A DNA stretch of 64,000 bases from RGIG5612 sp964528825 (GTDB lineage: Bacteria; Bacillota; Clostridia; Lachnospirales; Lachnospiraceae): positions 10,210 to 74,209 of the forward strand of contig CAZGVB010000006.1 in assembly GCA_964528825.1 (NCBI GenBank). The letters are read 5' to 3'. Below are positions 41,454 through 50,440 of the stretch, piece after piece; position 1 is the stretch's first letter, and every line of letters begins with the position of its first letter. The notes under the pieces were generated by a model, which ran no database searches, was not told the origin of the DNA, and saw only the letters and a program-made list of their open reading frames with translations. The position numbers and the translations under genes were made by a program.

Positions 41454-44198
41454 TTAATGTGCCTCAAACCAATTGCTGCCTGTATTAATCTCTACCTCAA
41501 GAGGTACCCTTAATACAGCGGCATTTTTCATTTCTTCATCTAATATTTTTTTAACTTGCTCCGTCTCAGAGACCGGTGCCTCCACCAAAAGCTCATCATG
41601 TATCTGCAGCACTACTCTTGCGCTAAGGCCCTCTCTCCTTAGCCTTGCATCAACATTGATCATCGCTATCTTCATTATGTCGGCAGCGCTGCCCTGAAGA
41701 GGAGAGTTCATTGCCACTCTCTCACCGAACTTCCTTTGCATGAAATTGGTTGAGGAGAGCTCCGGTATAGGTCTTCTTCTTCCGAATATTGTAGTCACAT
41801 ATCCGTCAAGCTTTGCCTGCCTGACCGTCCTTTCAAGATATTCGGATACCTGCGGATATGTTTCAAAATATTGTTCAATATATTTTTCAGCCTGCTTGCT
41901 TGAAATACTGAGATCCTGTCCCAGACCGAACGAGCTTATACCATATACGATGCCGAAATTTACTGCCTTGGCATTGCGTCTCTGCTGCGGTGTGACTTCA
42001 TCTATAGGAGTATTAAATACCTTCGATGCCGTGATCCTATGAATATCGGCATCTGTATGATATGCCTCTATGAGTCCTTTATCATTTGAAAGATGCGCGA
42101 GCAATCTGAGCTCTATCTGAGAATAATCCGCATCGACCAGGACGCATCCCTCTTTTGCGACAAAGGCCTTCCTTATCTCCTGACCGAGCTCCGTTCTTAT
42201 GGGAATATTTTGAAGATTGGGCTTTGTGGAGCTGATCCTTCCTGTCGCGGTCACGGTCTGGTTGAATGTTCCGTGTATCCTGCCATACGGCATGCAAGGA
42301 TCGGTGGTTGGTGTCTCACATACACAGCTTACAAGCCCCTCCGCATATGTGGACCTCAGCTTGACCACCTGCCTGTAATATAAGATCTTCGAAACAACAG
42401 GATAGTCAGACGCAAGCTTTTCAAGTATATCTGCCGATGTCGAATATCCGGTCTTTGTCTTTTTTCCATGCAGAAGATGCAGCTTCTCAAATAATATACT
42501 GCCAAGCTGCTTCGGAGAATTGATATTGAATTCCTCTCCTGCCTCTTCATATATATCCTTTTGCAGCTTTTCAGACATATCAAGAAGCTTTTTCGAAAGC
42601 TCACGAAGGGTTTGGATATTCACCTCTACGCCTTCTCTTTCCATATAATAAAGAGAACATGCCAGAGGATTTTCCACATCATAAAAGAGCTTGTCCATGC
42701 CCTCAGACTCAAGCTTGTCTTTCAATATATCCGCTGCTTCCAAAGCCACCTTTGCACTCATTGCAGCTTCGCATGCAAGGCAGTCTCCGACACTCTCATT
42801 TCCTATCAGATCATTTTTTGAAGGAATGATGGTATTCAGATAATCTTTAGAGACAGTATCGTATGTATATGATGAAAGCAAAGGATTGATCAGATAGGCC
42901 ATAAGACCGACATCATATATATGAATGCCCTCGGCATAAATATCGATCTCTGACGTACGATATGTGATCTTGGACGTATGAGATGTGTCATCGGGTTTGT
43001 CTTCACATTTCTCGACGATATGAAGCAATGCCTTCAGATCAAAGCAATAAATCTCCTTTGCACTTTTACATGCCTTAAGAAAATTCTTCGGCCACCCCTC
43101 ATGTCCGCCGACATCTGACATTAATATCCCGTTTGCCTGACTTGTCTTTTCAGGACACTTATATACAGTCGTCACGCCCTGTGTGCTCAGGGCTATAAGT
43201 GTGCCGTATTCGTCGACATAAATGCCGCATTTTTCGGGAAGTATGTCAGGAAATTCTGCAAGATCCTTTATTACATATTCGGGTATCCCGGCCGTCTCTA
43301 TGTCCTTAGTATCAAACTTCTCAAGTATCCTGTTCAGCTCCAGTTCCTTGAGCAGCGCATACGAGGCCTTGTTGAAAAGATCTGCCTGCGAGGATATATG
43401 GCAATCATGGTAATCTGTCTCTACAGGTGCATCAGTCCTTATAGTAGCAAGATCCAGACTCATCCTGCCCTGTTCTATATATTCTTTAAGATTTTCTTTT
43501 GCTCTCTTTGGCGTTATCTCATCGACATGTTCGTAAGCATTTTCCAATGATCCGTATTTGCTTATTATGGCTGATGCCGTTTTTTCACCTATTCCCGGTA
43601 TTCCCGGAATATTGTCGGAGGCATCACCCATAAGGGCCTTCATGTCAATGAATTCCTTCGGGGTAACGCCATATTTTGCGGCTACATCGGATGCGTAATA
43701 TTTTTCCGTCTCATTTCCCGTCTGCTTTGTCTTAGGGATGACTACAAGAGTCTCATCTGTGGCAAGCTGCAGCAGGTCTCTGTCTCCGGAGAGTATGACG
43801 ACATCATCTCCGGCCTCGTGTGCTGTTCTTGCATATGTACCTATAATGTCGTCGGCTTCATATCCCGCAAGCGCGGCGGTCTTTATATTCATTGCATGCA
43901 AAAGCGCACTAAGCGGCTCGACCTGTTCCAGCAGCTCACCCGGCATGGGCTTTCTTGTGCCCTTATATGCGGCATATTTCTCATGCCTAAATGTCTTCTG
44001 ATGCATATCAAGGGCTGTAATGATATAGTCAGGATGAAATTCGTTATATGCGTTTAAAAGAATATTTATAAATCCCATCACGGCATTCGTATGAAGCCCC
44101 TTTGCATTAGTCAGCAATGGTATCCCGTAAAATGCCCTGTTCAATATGCTGTAGCCGTCAATGAGCAGCAGTTTTTTTGATCTTTCTTTTTCCGTCAT
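41454..44198 (-). CDS. polA: DNA polymerase I
   Basis: The 914-residue protein has an N-terminal 5' nuclease domain (LLLIDGYSILNRAFYG, AYKGTRKPMPGEL, GDASDNIPGIPGIGEKTA), a middle region with no intact DxE exonuclease motif, so proofreading is probably lost as in many Gram-positive PolI enzymes, and the Klenow polymerase domain (ATGRISSTKPNLQNIPIR, VDADYSQIELRLLAHLS, RRNAKAVNFGIVYGIS and QIHDELLVEAP). It fills gaps in repair and Okazaki-fragment processing. GAAGGT precedes the ATG. It heads the polA-coaE-rluA-recU-radical SAM series of tightly packed genes. Confidence 0.97.
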   Translation of the reverse strand: MTEKERSKKLLLIDGYSILNRAFYGIPLLTNAKGLHTNAVMGFINILLNAYNEFHPDYIITALDMHQKTFRHEKYAAYKGTRKPMPGELLEQVEPLSALLHAMNIKTAALAGYEADDIIGTYARTAHEAGDDVVILSGDRDLLQLATDETLVVIPKTKQTGNETEKYYASDVAAKYGVTPKEFIDMKALMGDASDNIPGIPGIGEKTASAIISKYGSLENAYEHVDEITPKRAKENLKEYIEQGRMSLDLATIRTDAPVETDYHDCHISSQADLFNKASYALLKELELNRILEKFDTKDIETAGIPEYVIKDLAEFPDILPEKCGIYVDEYGTLIALSTQGVTTVYKCPEKTSQANGILMSDVGGHEGWPKNFLKACKSAKEIYCFDLKALLHIVEKCEDKPDDTSHTSKITYRTSEIDIYAEGIHIYDVGLMAYLINPLLSSYTYDTVSKDYLNTIIPSKNDLIGNESVGDCLACEAAMSAKVALEAADILKDKLESEGMDKLFYDVENPLACSLYYMEREGVEVNIQTLRELSKKLLDMSEKLQKDIYEEAGEEFNINSPKQLGSILFEKLHLLHGKKTKTGYSTSADILEKLASDYPVVSKILYYRQVVKLRSTYAEGLVSCVCETPTTDPCMPYGRIHGTFNQTVTATGRISSTKPNLQNIPIRTELGQEIRKAFVAKEGCVLVDADYSQIELRLLAHLSNDKGLIEAYHTDADIHRITASKVFNTPIDEVTPQQRRNAKAVNFGIVYGISSFGLGQDLSISSKQAEKYIEQYFETYPQVSEYLERTVRQAKLDGYVTTIFGRRRPIPELSSTNFMQRKFGERVAMNSPLQGSAADIMKIAMINVDARLRREGLSARVVLQIHDELLVEAPVSETEQVKKILDEEMKNAAVLRVPLEVEINTGSNWFEAH

Positions 44199-44285
44199 TT
44201 GACCTTCGTTTCTCGGTTCGCTATTGCGGATGTGCTGTCATAAGTTTCTGTAATATCGCAATGCTCGGGTGTGCCGATATAGTTC

Positions 44286-45032
44286 TTATTGATCAAACAA
44301 AGCCGACAGCCGCGCGAAGAAAAAGCGCACTGCCTCCTCCAGATCCATGCTGATCCCGGCCTCGGCAGCGACCGCCATATATCCCACGATCATCAATATT
44401 ACATATATTATTATCGTCAGAACAGATGCTATAAGTGCGATTATACCGAATACCTTTCCGACATTTGCGAGTCTGAAGCTTGTGTTCTTTCGTGATACAG
44501 AGCAAAATACAATGCCGAGTATACCGTTTATCAGCGATAAGATATTTGTGATCGGAAAGAAGCATCCGCAAAAAGCATGTATCGCGCAGATAAAACCAAT
44601 GACGCCGAATGCGATGCCTTTCCCCTTTTTATTCTTTGGCTCGTATACATTTGTCGGCTCGCAGGCAGCCTCGACAGGCTGCTCTGCCTGTCCCTGCCGG
44701 TCTTCTGCAGCGGTCTGCTCCGGCTGTCCCTGCTGATCTTCTGCAACGGTCTGCTCCGGCTGCTCCTGCCAGTCTTCTGCAGCGGTCTGCTCCGGCTGCT
44801 CCGGCTGATCTTCTGCAACGGTCTGCTCCGGCTGCTCCTGCCAGTCTTCTGCAGCAATTTGCTCCGGCTGCTCTGCAGCAGCCGCCTCTGACTGCAATGC
44901 CTCCGCCTGCTGCTCTTCATTTATACTCTGCGTGACGTCTTCTGTACAAGCCTGTGCAAATTCACTCCCGCATGCTACGCAAAATTTTGCATCCGTATCG
45001 TTCGATGCTCCGCATCTGCTGCAATATTTCAT
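44286..45032 (-). CDS. Zinc-ribbon membrane protein with 12-residue Glu/Gln/Pro repeats
   Basis: The 248-residue protein starts with a zinc ribbon (MKYCSRCG and FCVACGSEF, two CxxC pairs), then carries five tandem copies of a 12-residue unit of the type EQPEQTAAEDWQ, and ends in a DUF4190-like region with three hydrophobic segments (from GIAFGVIGFICAIHAFCG to VILMIVGYMAV). Similar zinc-ribbon/DUF4190 proteins of Firmicutes have no defined role. The ATG at 45030-45032 has AGGAGG six bases upstream; the ATG two codons earlier abuts the ribosome-binding site. It lies alone between polA and the lactamase-fold gene. Confidence 0.75.
   Translation of the reverse strand: MKYCSRCGASNDTDAKFCVACGSEFAQACTEDVTQSINEEQQAEALQSEAAAAEQPEQIAAEDWQEQPEQTVAEDQPEQPEQTAAEDWQEQPEQTVAEDQQGQPEQTAAEDRQGQAEQPVEAACEPTNVYEPKNKKGKGIAFGVIGFICAIHAFCGCFFPITNILSLINGILGIVFCSVSRKNTSFRLANVGKVFGIIALIASVLTIIIYVILMIVGYMAVAAEAGISMDLEEAVRFFFARLSALFDQ
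44667..44873 (-). repeat. 36-bp tandem repeat array in the zinc-ribbon gene
   Basis: Five in-frame units of 36 bp plus a partial sixth encode the EQPEQTxAEDxQ repeat. Units alternate between a WQ and a QP/QQ ending, giving a 72-bp higher-order period. Copy number is likely to vary between strains by recombination or slippage. Confidence 0.85.
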
Positions 45033-45095
45033 GGCCATCCTCCTATATATTTCATCATTTCAACGCAAGTGCGCATTTACGCGGCATTGATATAT

Positions 45096-45938
45096 TTAAC
45101 AGATATTGTATATTCCGAGTCCGAGCGGACCTATGCAGCCGGGGAATCTCTCTCTTCTGGTTCCGTCATGAGTCATGATGATCCTGTCAAGCTTTCCGTA
45201 GGTCCATCTCATAAGGCGATCATAATCCGTGATCGTATAATACGGAGCTCCTACGGAGAATTTTGTATTCGGAATGCAGAAATTCATTTTTTCTGTGCCC
45301 AAAAGATTCTCCGGACGATTGGCAACGTCTCCTGCATGTATAAGGAGCATGCCGTCTGTCTCGATATGCACCATCTGCATACCGAAGCTGTGTCCGAATG
45401 CTGCGGCAACTACCGATATCCCCGGGAAAAGATTGGCCTTATCTCCCCTGAGAAACACAAGTCTGCCTGCCTCCCTAAGCTTTGTAAGGCGCGTTATATC
45501 ATTCTTATCCATACTGAACATTCCGAGTGTGGAATACTTGTCGTCTGTCATATATTCGAGCCAACCGATATATTCTCTCTCCTGCAGATAAAATACCGCA
45601 TTCGGGTAGCAGTCAAGGGCTCCGGCATGATCAAAATGAGCATGCGTGAGTATAACAGCATCAATATCCTCAGGTGCAAGACCTACCGTGGCAAGGACCT
45701 CTTTCGGCGAATGCGCATGACCAATATGTGCATCCTCCAATATCTTTTGTTTTACCGGATCCTCCGTGTCCATACCTGTATCTATAAGAATATTCTTTCC
45801 TTCTCCCTGAAGGAGCGTGAATGTGAACGGATGAACCGGATAGATCACATCCGGATCACCGAAATCTCCTAAATAAAATGTTTGGGGCACATTTTCACCA
45901 TATGCAAATTCCAAAACAGTCACCTTATAGCTTGGCAT
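45096..45938 (-). CDS. Metallo-beta-lactamase-fold hydrolase, AHL-lactonase-like
   Basis: The 280-residue protein has the MBL zinc motif THAHFDHAG plus HSFGMQ, HAGDVAN and the final MTHDG histidines, so both metal sites appear complete. The layout, with an N-terminal strand before NILIDTGMDTED, resembles the N-acyl-homoserine-lactonase branch, but this branch also covers other lactonases and hydrolases and the substrate cannot be told. There is no signal peptide, so it acts in the cytoplasm. GAGAGG lies 7 bases before the ATG. It follows the anion transporter on the same strand by 31 bases and may be co-transcribed with it. Confidence 0.8.
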   Translation of the reverse strand: MPSYKVTVLEFAYGENVPQTFYLGDFGDPDVIYPVHPFTFTLLQGEGKNILIDTGMDTEDPVKQKILEDAHIGHAHSPKEVLATVGLAPEDIDAVILTHAHFDHAGALDCYPNAVFYLQEREYIGWLEYMTDDKYSTLGMFSMDKNDITRLTKLREAGRLVFLRGDKANLFPGISVVAAAFGHSFGMQMVHIETDGMLLIHAGDVANRPENLLGTEKMNFCIPNTKFSVGAPYYTITDYDRLMRWTYGKLDRIIMTHDGTRRERFPGCIGPLGLGIYNIC

Positions 45939-45969
45939 ATATCTACCTCTCTTTCTGTGCTTCGTTTCT

Positions 45970-47151
45970 TTATTGTAAACTCAATTCAAAAAAGTGTCCA
46001 TTATAAAGAGCAAGAAGTAATATCAAGAAGATGATATTTGATATTGTAAAATACAGAAAATATTTACCCTTGCTGTCCGGCAGCTCTGTTGCTATCTTGC
46101 GATATGAGATAAGACTTGCCATTGAGGCGATAAGCGTGCCGAGCCCGCCAATGTTCGTACCGATGATGAGCGCATCTGTCTGCGCCGTAAAGCCTGAGAG
46201 CAGAAGGGCCGCGGGAACATTGCTTGTTACTTGTGATGTAAGAACGGCTGTAAGTACCTCTCGGCCCGCCAGGATATCCTGAAGCCATGACGAAAAAAAA
46301 CGGATGCGCCCCAGATTGCCCACAAATATAAAGAAAGCCGCAAATGTAAAAAGCAAAGAATAGTCGACCTTTGTGAGTGTTCTTCTATCGGCGGCAAGCG
46401 TACATATAAGCACAGCTGCAAATGCAATGCCGTATGGCAATATGCGAATGACGGCAAGCAGACACAAAATGAAAAGAATGATATACATTACAACAATACT
46501 TGTATGCATCACCTCTGTCTGCTCTTTATCATCCGTAAGGTTATCCCTTTTAGTATACATGTGATCGGTGCATATATTGCTGTTCTTTTTGCTTAGAATA
46601 AACGCCCAGATGATCAGGAGTATAAGAGAAAATAATGTATACGGCAGCATGAGCAGTAAAAAATCGGATATAGACATGCCGCTTATGCCGTAAAGATAGA
46701 GATTCTGCGGATTGCCTATCGGAGTGAGCATACTGCCGAGATTTGCCGCGATTGTCTCCATACATACCACGGGGACAGCTAGTAATCTGTATGTATCCTT
46801 TTCAAGACCTGCCAATATTACAAATGTTATGGGAACAAATGTAAGCAGGGCCACGTCATTGGTAATGAACATGCTGCCGAAGAAACACATTCCGGTAAGT
46901 GTGCATAGTAATTGAAAAGTATTCCTTGTAAGCCGCAGCATTGTCCGTGCGATCTTATCGAATATGCCATGGCATTTGAGTCCTGCCATGACTGTCATAA
47001 GCGAAAAGAGAATCGCCAAAGTGCGAAAGTCGATATAATCTATATATTGTCTGTCGGGAGTGACAAAGAACATTGATATTACGGCAAGTATTGCGGCAAC
47101 TGTAAGGACGGGCTCTTTTATAAGGATTTTTTTTACAAATGAAAGCTTCAT
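45970..47151 (-). CDS. SLC13/ArsB-NhaD superfamily anion transporter
   Basis: The roughly 393-residue membrane protein has about ten hydrophobic segments. FITNDVALLTFVPITFVIL and NLGSMLTPIGNPQNLYLYG are paired re-entrant-type motifs of the SLC13/CitMHS ion-transporter superfamily, and ALLLSGFT with IGTNIGGLGTLIASMASLI in the second half mirrors them. The substrate could be a carboxylate, phosphate, sulfate or arsenite; none can be picked from sequence. The start at 47149-47151 has a short AGGTG close by; an ATG five codons earlier lacks a ribosome-binding site, so the start is uncertain. Confidence 0.8.
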   Translation of the reverse strand: MKLSFVKKILIKEPVLTVAAILAVISMFFVTPDRQYIDYIDFRTLAILFSLMTVMAGLKCHGIFDKIARTMLRLTRNTFQLLCTLTGMCFFGSMFITNDVALLTFVPITFVILAGLEKDTYRLLAVPVVCMETIAANLGSMLTPIGNPQNLYLYGISGMSISDFLLLMLPYTLFSLILLIIWAFILSKKNSNICTDHMYTKRDNLTDDKEQTEVMHTSIVVMYIILFILCLLAVIRILPYGIAFAAVLICTLAADRRTLTKVDYSLLFTFAAFFIFVGNLGRIRFFSSWLQDILAGREVLTAVLTSQVTSNVPAALLLSGFTAQTDALIIGTNIGGLGTLIASMASLISYRKIATELPDSKGKYFLYFTISNIIFLILLLALYNGHFFELSLQ

Positions 47152-47217
47152 GATCACCTGCGGCATGTCATGCCGTATGCAAAATATCGGGGATTTTATT
47201 ATCGCCTTGCATTAAGT

Positions 47218-47247
47218 GAGGTCCATGATATAAATATCATGAACCTC
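47218..47247 (-). terminator. Hairpin downstream of tRNA-Leu
   Basis: A 13-bp stem (47218-47230 with 47235-47247) closes the loop TTTA. One pair is U-G in minus-strand RNA and a mismatch in plus-strand RNA, so the structure fits the tRNA-Leu transcript. The T run after it is weak. Confidence 0.6.
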
Positions 47248-47256
47248 ATAAATAAT

Positions 47257-47336
47257 GCGGATGGCGGGACTTGAACCCGCACGAGTCGCCCCGGCAGATT
47301 TTGAGTCTGCTGCGTCTGCCATTCCGCCACATCCGC
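47257..47336 (-). tRNA. tRNA-Leu (anticodon CAA)
   Basis: An 80-base class II tRNA on the minus strand. The acceptor arm GCGGATG pairs with CATCCGC, the anticodon stem GCAGA/TCTGC encloses CTCAAAA with anticodon CAA, a long variable arm is present, and the T arm GCGGG/CCCGC encloses TTCAAGT. No CCA is encoded. Confidence 0.93.
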
Positions 47337-47347
47337 AAGCGATGTAT

Positions 47348-47376
47348 ATTATCCGACAAAACCTTCAAAAAGTAAA
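47348..47376 (-). promoter_or_regulatory. Predicted promoter of tRNA-Leu
   Basis: TTTACT (47371-47376) and GATAAT (47348-47353) are separated by 17 bases on the minus strand, with the predicted start close to the tRNA 5' end. Confidence 0.6.
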
Positions 47377-47455
47377 GAAGAAAATATACTGCCCTTCCAT
47401 CTCGATGGATCATTGATTTTGTTGTATGCCTTGCGGACAGTTTCAGGATCAAGTC

Positions 47456-47545
47456 AAAGTAAAATTTCAGCCTGCACCCTGCGTGTTATGATATGCTGCA
47501 AAAAATGATAGCGAGGCTTTCGTCATGGCGAGCGCACCGGCAGTG
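47456..47545 (-). repeat. Dispersed 90-bp repeat, copy B
   Basis: This copy is the reverse orientation of 7469-7558. It lies between tRNA-Leu and the diguanylate cyclase promoter. The core CGCAGGGTGCAGGCTGAAAT (read on minus) is identical to copy A. Confidence 0.8.
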
Positions 47546-47572
47546 TCCCGGATAGGATTACTTACTTTTTTC

Positions 47573-47619
47573 ACTTTGCAAAGTAATATCTTAAGTAGTA
47601 GAATCAACCGTGATATGAT
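47573..47619 (+). promoter_or_regulatory. Palindrome and extended -10 promoter of the diguanylate cyclase gene
   Basis: The 12-bp palindrome ACTTTGCAAAGT (47573-47584) lies just upstream of TTAAGT (47591-47596), 17 bases and TGATATGAT with -10 TATGAT at 47614-47619. The leader to the ATG at 47760 would be about 135 bases. No c-di-GMP riboswitch core was seen in it. Confidence 0.5.
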
Positions 47620-47759
47620 TTGATGATTCGGATCTTGCCGCATGCTCTTTGGAGCGGACATACGTGCCGCCGCCCGTCTCCCATGATCCGGCTTTGCTTT
47701 TCCGTTCATATCGGCTCAAACGGCGGCCTTTCAAAGACAAGGCAGAATATAAGGCAAGC

Positions 47760-48824
47760 ATGAACATTTATTATACCGTTAATATATTTCTTGTTGTCGT
47801 TTCCATGGCCATTATGGCCGTTTCCGTAAAATACAATCTGGGCATGGACGGCAAACGCAGAGGTGCGATGATCACTCTTTTTGCGGCTATAACACTAGCT
47901 TCACTCTGTGAGTGGGGAGGCGTGATGCTCAACGGCACAGATCCTTCTCTTTCATTTTGGCATACTCTCATAAAAACGCTGGAGCTGTCTGTGTCGCCTT
48001 TTATCGCAATCCTTTGCAGCTACAGTATCGCAGATTACGGCAACAAAAGGATAATCACATATATAATGCTCATCAATGTTATCCTTGAGATCATATCGGC
48101 ATTCACAGGCCTTATATTTTATGTCGATGAGCAAAATGTCTACCACCATGGACCATGTTATTGGATATATATTGTCTTTCTCGCTTTGGGAATGCTGCTC
48201 TTTTTGTACAGCGGCTTACAGGTGACGAGGAAATATCAATATAACGGCGGTATTCTCATATTTCTGGTAATTCTGTTTATTATAGCGGGCTTCACGACAC
48301 AATTTATATTCAGTGATATAAAGGTCGACTGGATCGTGCTCGGTATCTCATCCATAATGCTATACAAATTTTACGGTGATATGCTCTCGCAGTCTGACGG
48401 CCTGACGGGTCTGCTGAACAGGCGCGGATATGATAATTTTATCTCAAGACTAAATGGCAAGGGCGCGATCATAATATTCGACATTAATAACTTCAAATAT
48501 ATCAATGACAACTACGGTCATGCCGAGGGAGATCATTATCTGCGCGAGGCATCTTCCGCTATCTGCAAGATATATAATCCGTACGGCAGGACATTTCGCA
48601 TAGGCGGGGATGAATTCTGCGTTGTCGTCCGCAAAAAGCTTGAAGATATAGAAGATCTCGACAGGAGCTTTCACGATCTGATAAAGCAAAAGCAGCTGTC
48701 CGATAAGAATTTTCCGGGTATATCCTCAGGCTGCGCCTTTTTCAATAATGGCCATGAAGATATTCAGGAGGCTTTTACCAGAGCAGATGCTCAAATGTAC
48801 AGGCATAAAGAATCCGCATCATAA
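47760..48824 (+). CDS. Membrane diguanylate cyclase (GGDEF domain)
   Basis: This 354-residue protein has about seven N-terminal membrane segments (1-215), similar to the 7TM sensory module preceding bacterial kinases and cyclases, followed by a GGDEF domain with DGLTGLLNRRGYD, FDINNFKYINDNYGHAEGD in part, and an intact FRIGGDEFCVV active site. It would make c-di-GMP from two GTP. The RxxD inhibitory site upstream of GGDEF is absent (NPYGRTF), so product inhibition at that site is not expected. The ATG at 47760 has AAGG 5 bases upstream and begins at the first membrane segment; an earlier in-frame start would add 37 residues unlike the family. Confidence 0.88.
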   Translation: MNIYYTVNIFLVVVSMAIMAVSVKYNLGMDGKRRGAMITLFAAITLASLCEWGGVMLNGTDPSLSFWHTLIKTLELSVSPFIAILCSYSIADYGNKRIITYIMLINVILEIISAFTGLIFYVDEQNVYHHGPCYWIYIVFLALGMLLFLYSGLQVTRKYQYNGGILIFLVILFIIAGFTTQFIFSDIKVDWIVLGISSIMLYKFYGDMLSQSDGLTGLLNRRGYDNFISRLNGKGAIIIFDINNFKYINDNYGHAEGDHYLREASSAICKIYNPYGRTFRIGGDEFCVVVRKKLEDIEDLDRSFHDLIKQKQLSDKNFPGISSGCAFFNNGHEDIQEAFTRADAQMYRHKESAS

Positions 48825-48878
48825 AAAGTACTGCGGCAGTCTCAACCAAAATGGATTTATGTATGAAGGGGTACATCT

Positions 48879-50270
48879 ATGAATAATGAAGTGATGTCAT
48901 TACTTGAGAAAAAATTCGATCATTACGCAGCCGAACTCAAGCGGCTGGTAGATATAAGAAGTGTACGGGAGGACGCCGCCTGTGCGCATCCCTTCGGTGA
49001 CGGATGTGCGAGAGTGCTGGATGAGGCGGGAGAAATAGCCGCAATACACGGCTTTAAGATGCACAACCTGGATTATTACGCCGGTGAGATAGACCTTGGA
49101 GATGATCCATCTGTCATGATCCTTGCTCACCTTGATGTGGTCCCCGAGGGAGACGGCTGGACAAGAAAGCCATATGATATGACCGTTGAAGGTGATCTGC
49201 TCTACGGCAGAGGCACGATCGATGATAAGGGAGCGGCTCTTGCTGCGCTTTATGCCTTAGATGCGGTAAAAGAAGTTCTCGGTATCCCAAAGGGCGGCGT
49301 GCGATTGGTACTCGGGTGCGGCGAAGAGACAGGGAGCGAGGACATGGAATACTACTTCCGTCATCGTCAGGCTCTTAAATATACCTTTACTCCCGATGCA
49401 AGCTATCCTCTTATAAATATAGAAAAGGGCAGATATTCGCCTACATTCAAAAAATATATCCCAAAAAGTGATAAATGCGTCAAGATCCTTGATATTCTCG
49501 GCGGTACTACCGCAAATATCGTACCCGGAACGGCAAGTGCAAGGATAAGCGGTGCCGATAAGGATAAGATCATCTCTCTTTGCAGCGTGATTTCACAAAG
49601 TACCTCAGTTCAATTCACCGTAAGCGAGGAAGGCGGCATTATATCTATTGCCGCCAAAGGGCAGACTGCACATGCATCCACACCGGATCACGGAAATAAT
49701 GCGCAGACAGCACTTATCCTTGTACTTGGGGACTTAGATACGGATCTGAAGGAGGACCTCGACTTTCTTGCAAGGACATTTCCGCACGGTGAGAGTGACG
49801 GAGCATCGCTCGGTGTAAAGATGTCCGACGAAATATCCGGCGCGCTCACGCTCAACTTCGGCATATTGTCTTTTAATGAGCAGACATTGACAGTCAATTT
49901 CGATATGCGGTGCCCTATCTGTGCAGATGACGGCAGAGTCCGCGATATTACGGAGAATGTAATGCTTCAGCATGGATTTGAAAGTGATATGACCTGCCCC
50001 AGCAGGGCACATGCCGTGGATGCCGGAAGCGAGCCTGTAAAAAAAGCTCTTGATATATATGAAGAATTCACAGGCCAAAGAGGCACTCCTATGGCCATAG
50101 GCGGCGGGACCTATGTACATGATATCCCGGGCGGCATCGCATTCGGCGTCGAGTTCCCGGGACGTGACTACCATATGCATGGTGCTGACGAATATGCCTC
50201 TGTAAGTGAAATGCTCCTGACGGCTAAGATGTATGCGCAGCTTATCATAGACCTTTGCTATTTGACATGA
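48879..50270 (+). CDS. pepV: PepV-type M20 dipeptidase
   Basis: The 463-residue zinc peptidase of the Sapep/PepV group cleaves dipeptides, including carnosine-like ones, in the cytoplasm. The metal and catalytic motifs are present: LAHLDVVPEGDGW, YGRGTIDDKGAALAALYAL, LGCGEETGSED with the catalytic glutamates, and GGTYVHDIPGGIAFG with the last zinc His. GAAGGGG lies 7 bases before the ATG. It is 54 bases after the cyclase stop and may be partly read through. Confidence 0.92.
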   Translation: MNNEVMSLLEKKFDHYAAELKRLVDIRSVREDAACAHPFGDGCARVLDEAGEIAAIHGFKMHNLDYYAGEIDLGDDPSVMILAHLDVVPEGDGWTRKPYDMTVEGDLLYGRGTIDDKGAALAALYALDAVKEVLGIPKGGVRLVLGCGEETGSEDMEYYFRHRQALKYTFTPDASYPLINIEKGRYSPTFKKYIPKSDKCVKILDILGGTTANIVPGTASARISGADKDKIISLCSVISQSTSVQFTVSEEGGIISIAAKGQTAHASTPDHGNNAQTALILVLGDLDTDLKEDLDFLARTFPHGESDGASLGVKMSDEISGALTLNFGILSFNEQTLTVNFDMRCPICADDGRVRDITENVMLQHGFESDMTCPSRAHAVDAGSEPVKKALDIYEEFTGQRGTPMAIGGGTYVHDIPGGIAFGVEFPGRDYHMHGADEYASVSEMLLTAKMYAQLIIDLCYLT

Positions 50271-50440
50271 ATTTGTCAATTGTTTTTCGTACAATTCATA
50301 TCCGCAAAGGGATGCGGTGATATAATAATAACCATAAGATCAATGATAAAACATGCAGGCATCTATGATCCTGCAGTGCATGCTTTTATATATGCGCATG
50401 TGATATATGAGCATGTGATGAAAGGAAAGAAAGAACATTT

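Noticed and set aside
41454..44198. Proofreading exonuclease activity of DNA polymerase I
   Set aside because: The DxE and other metal-binding motifs of the 3'-5' exonuclease domain are not recognisable in the middle region.
44531..44935. Several long overlapping frames opposite or within the zinc-ribbon repeat gene
   Set aside because: The 36-bp repeat has a length divisible by three, so all frames stay open; only the minus-strand frame starting at 45032 has a ribosome-binding site and known domains.
47467..47709. Open frame of 80 codons on the minus strand between tRNA-Leu and the diguanylate cyclase
   Set aside because: It runs through the 90-bp dispersed repeat and the cyclase promoter, has no ribosome-binding site and no recognisable domain.
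47546..47759. c-di-GMP riboswitch in front of the diguanylate cyclase
   Set aside because: The conserved GEMM core is not present; the similarity of part of the neighbouring repeat to it is too short.
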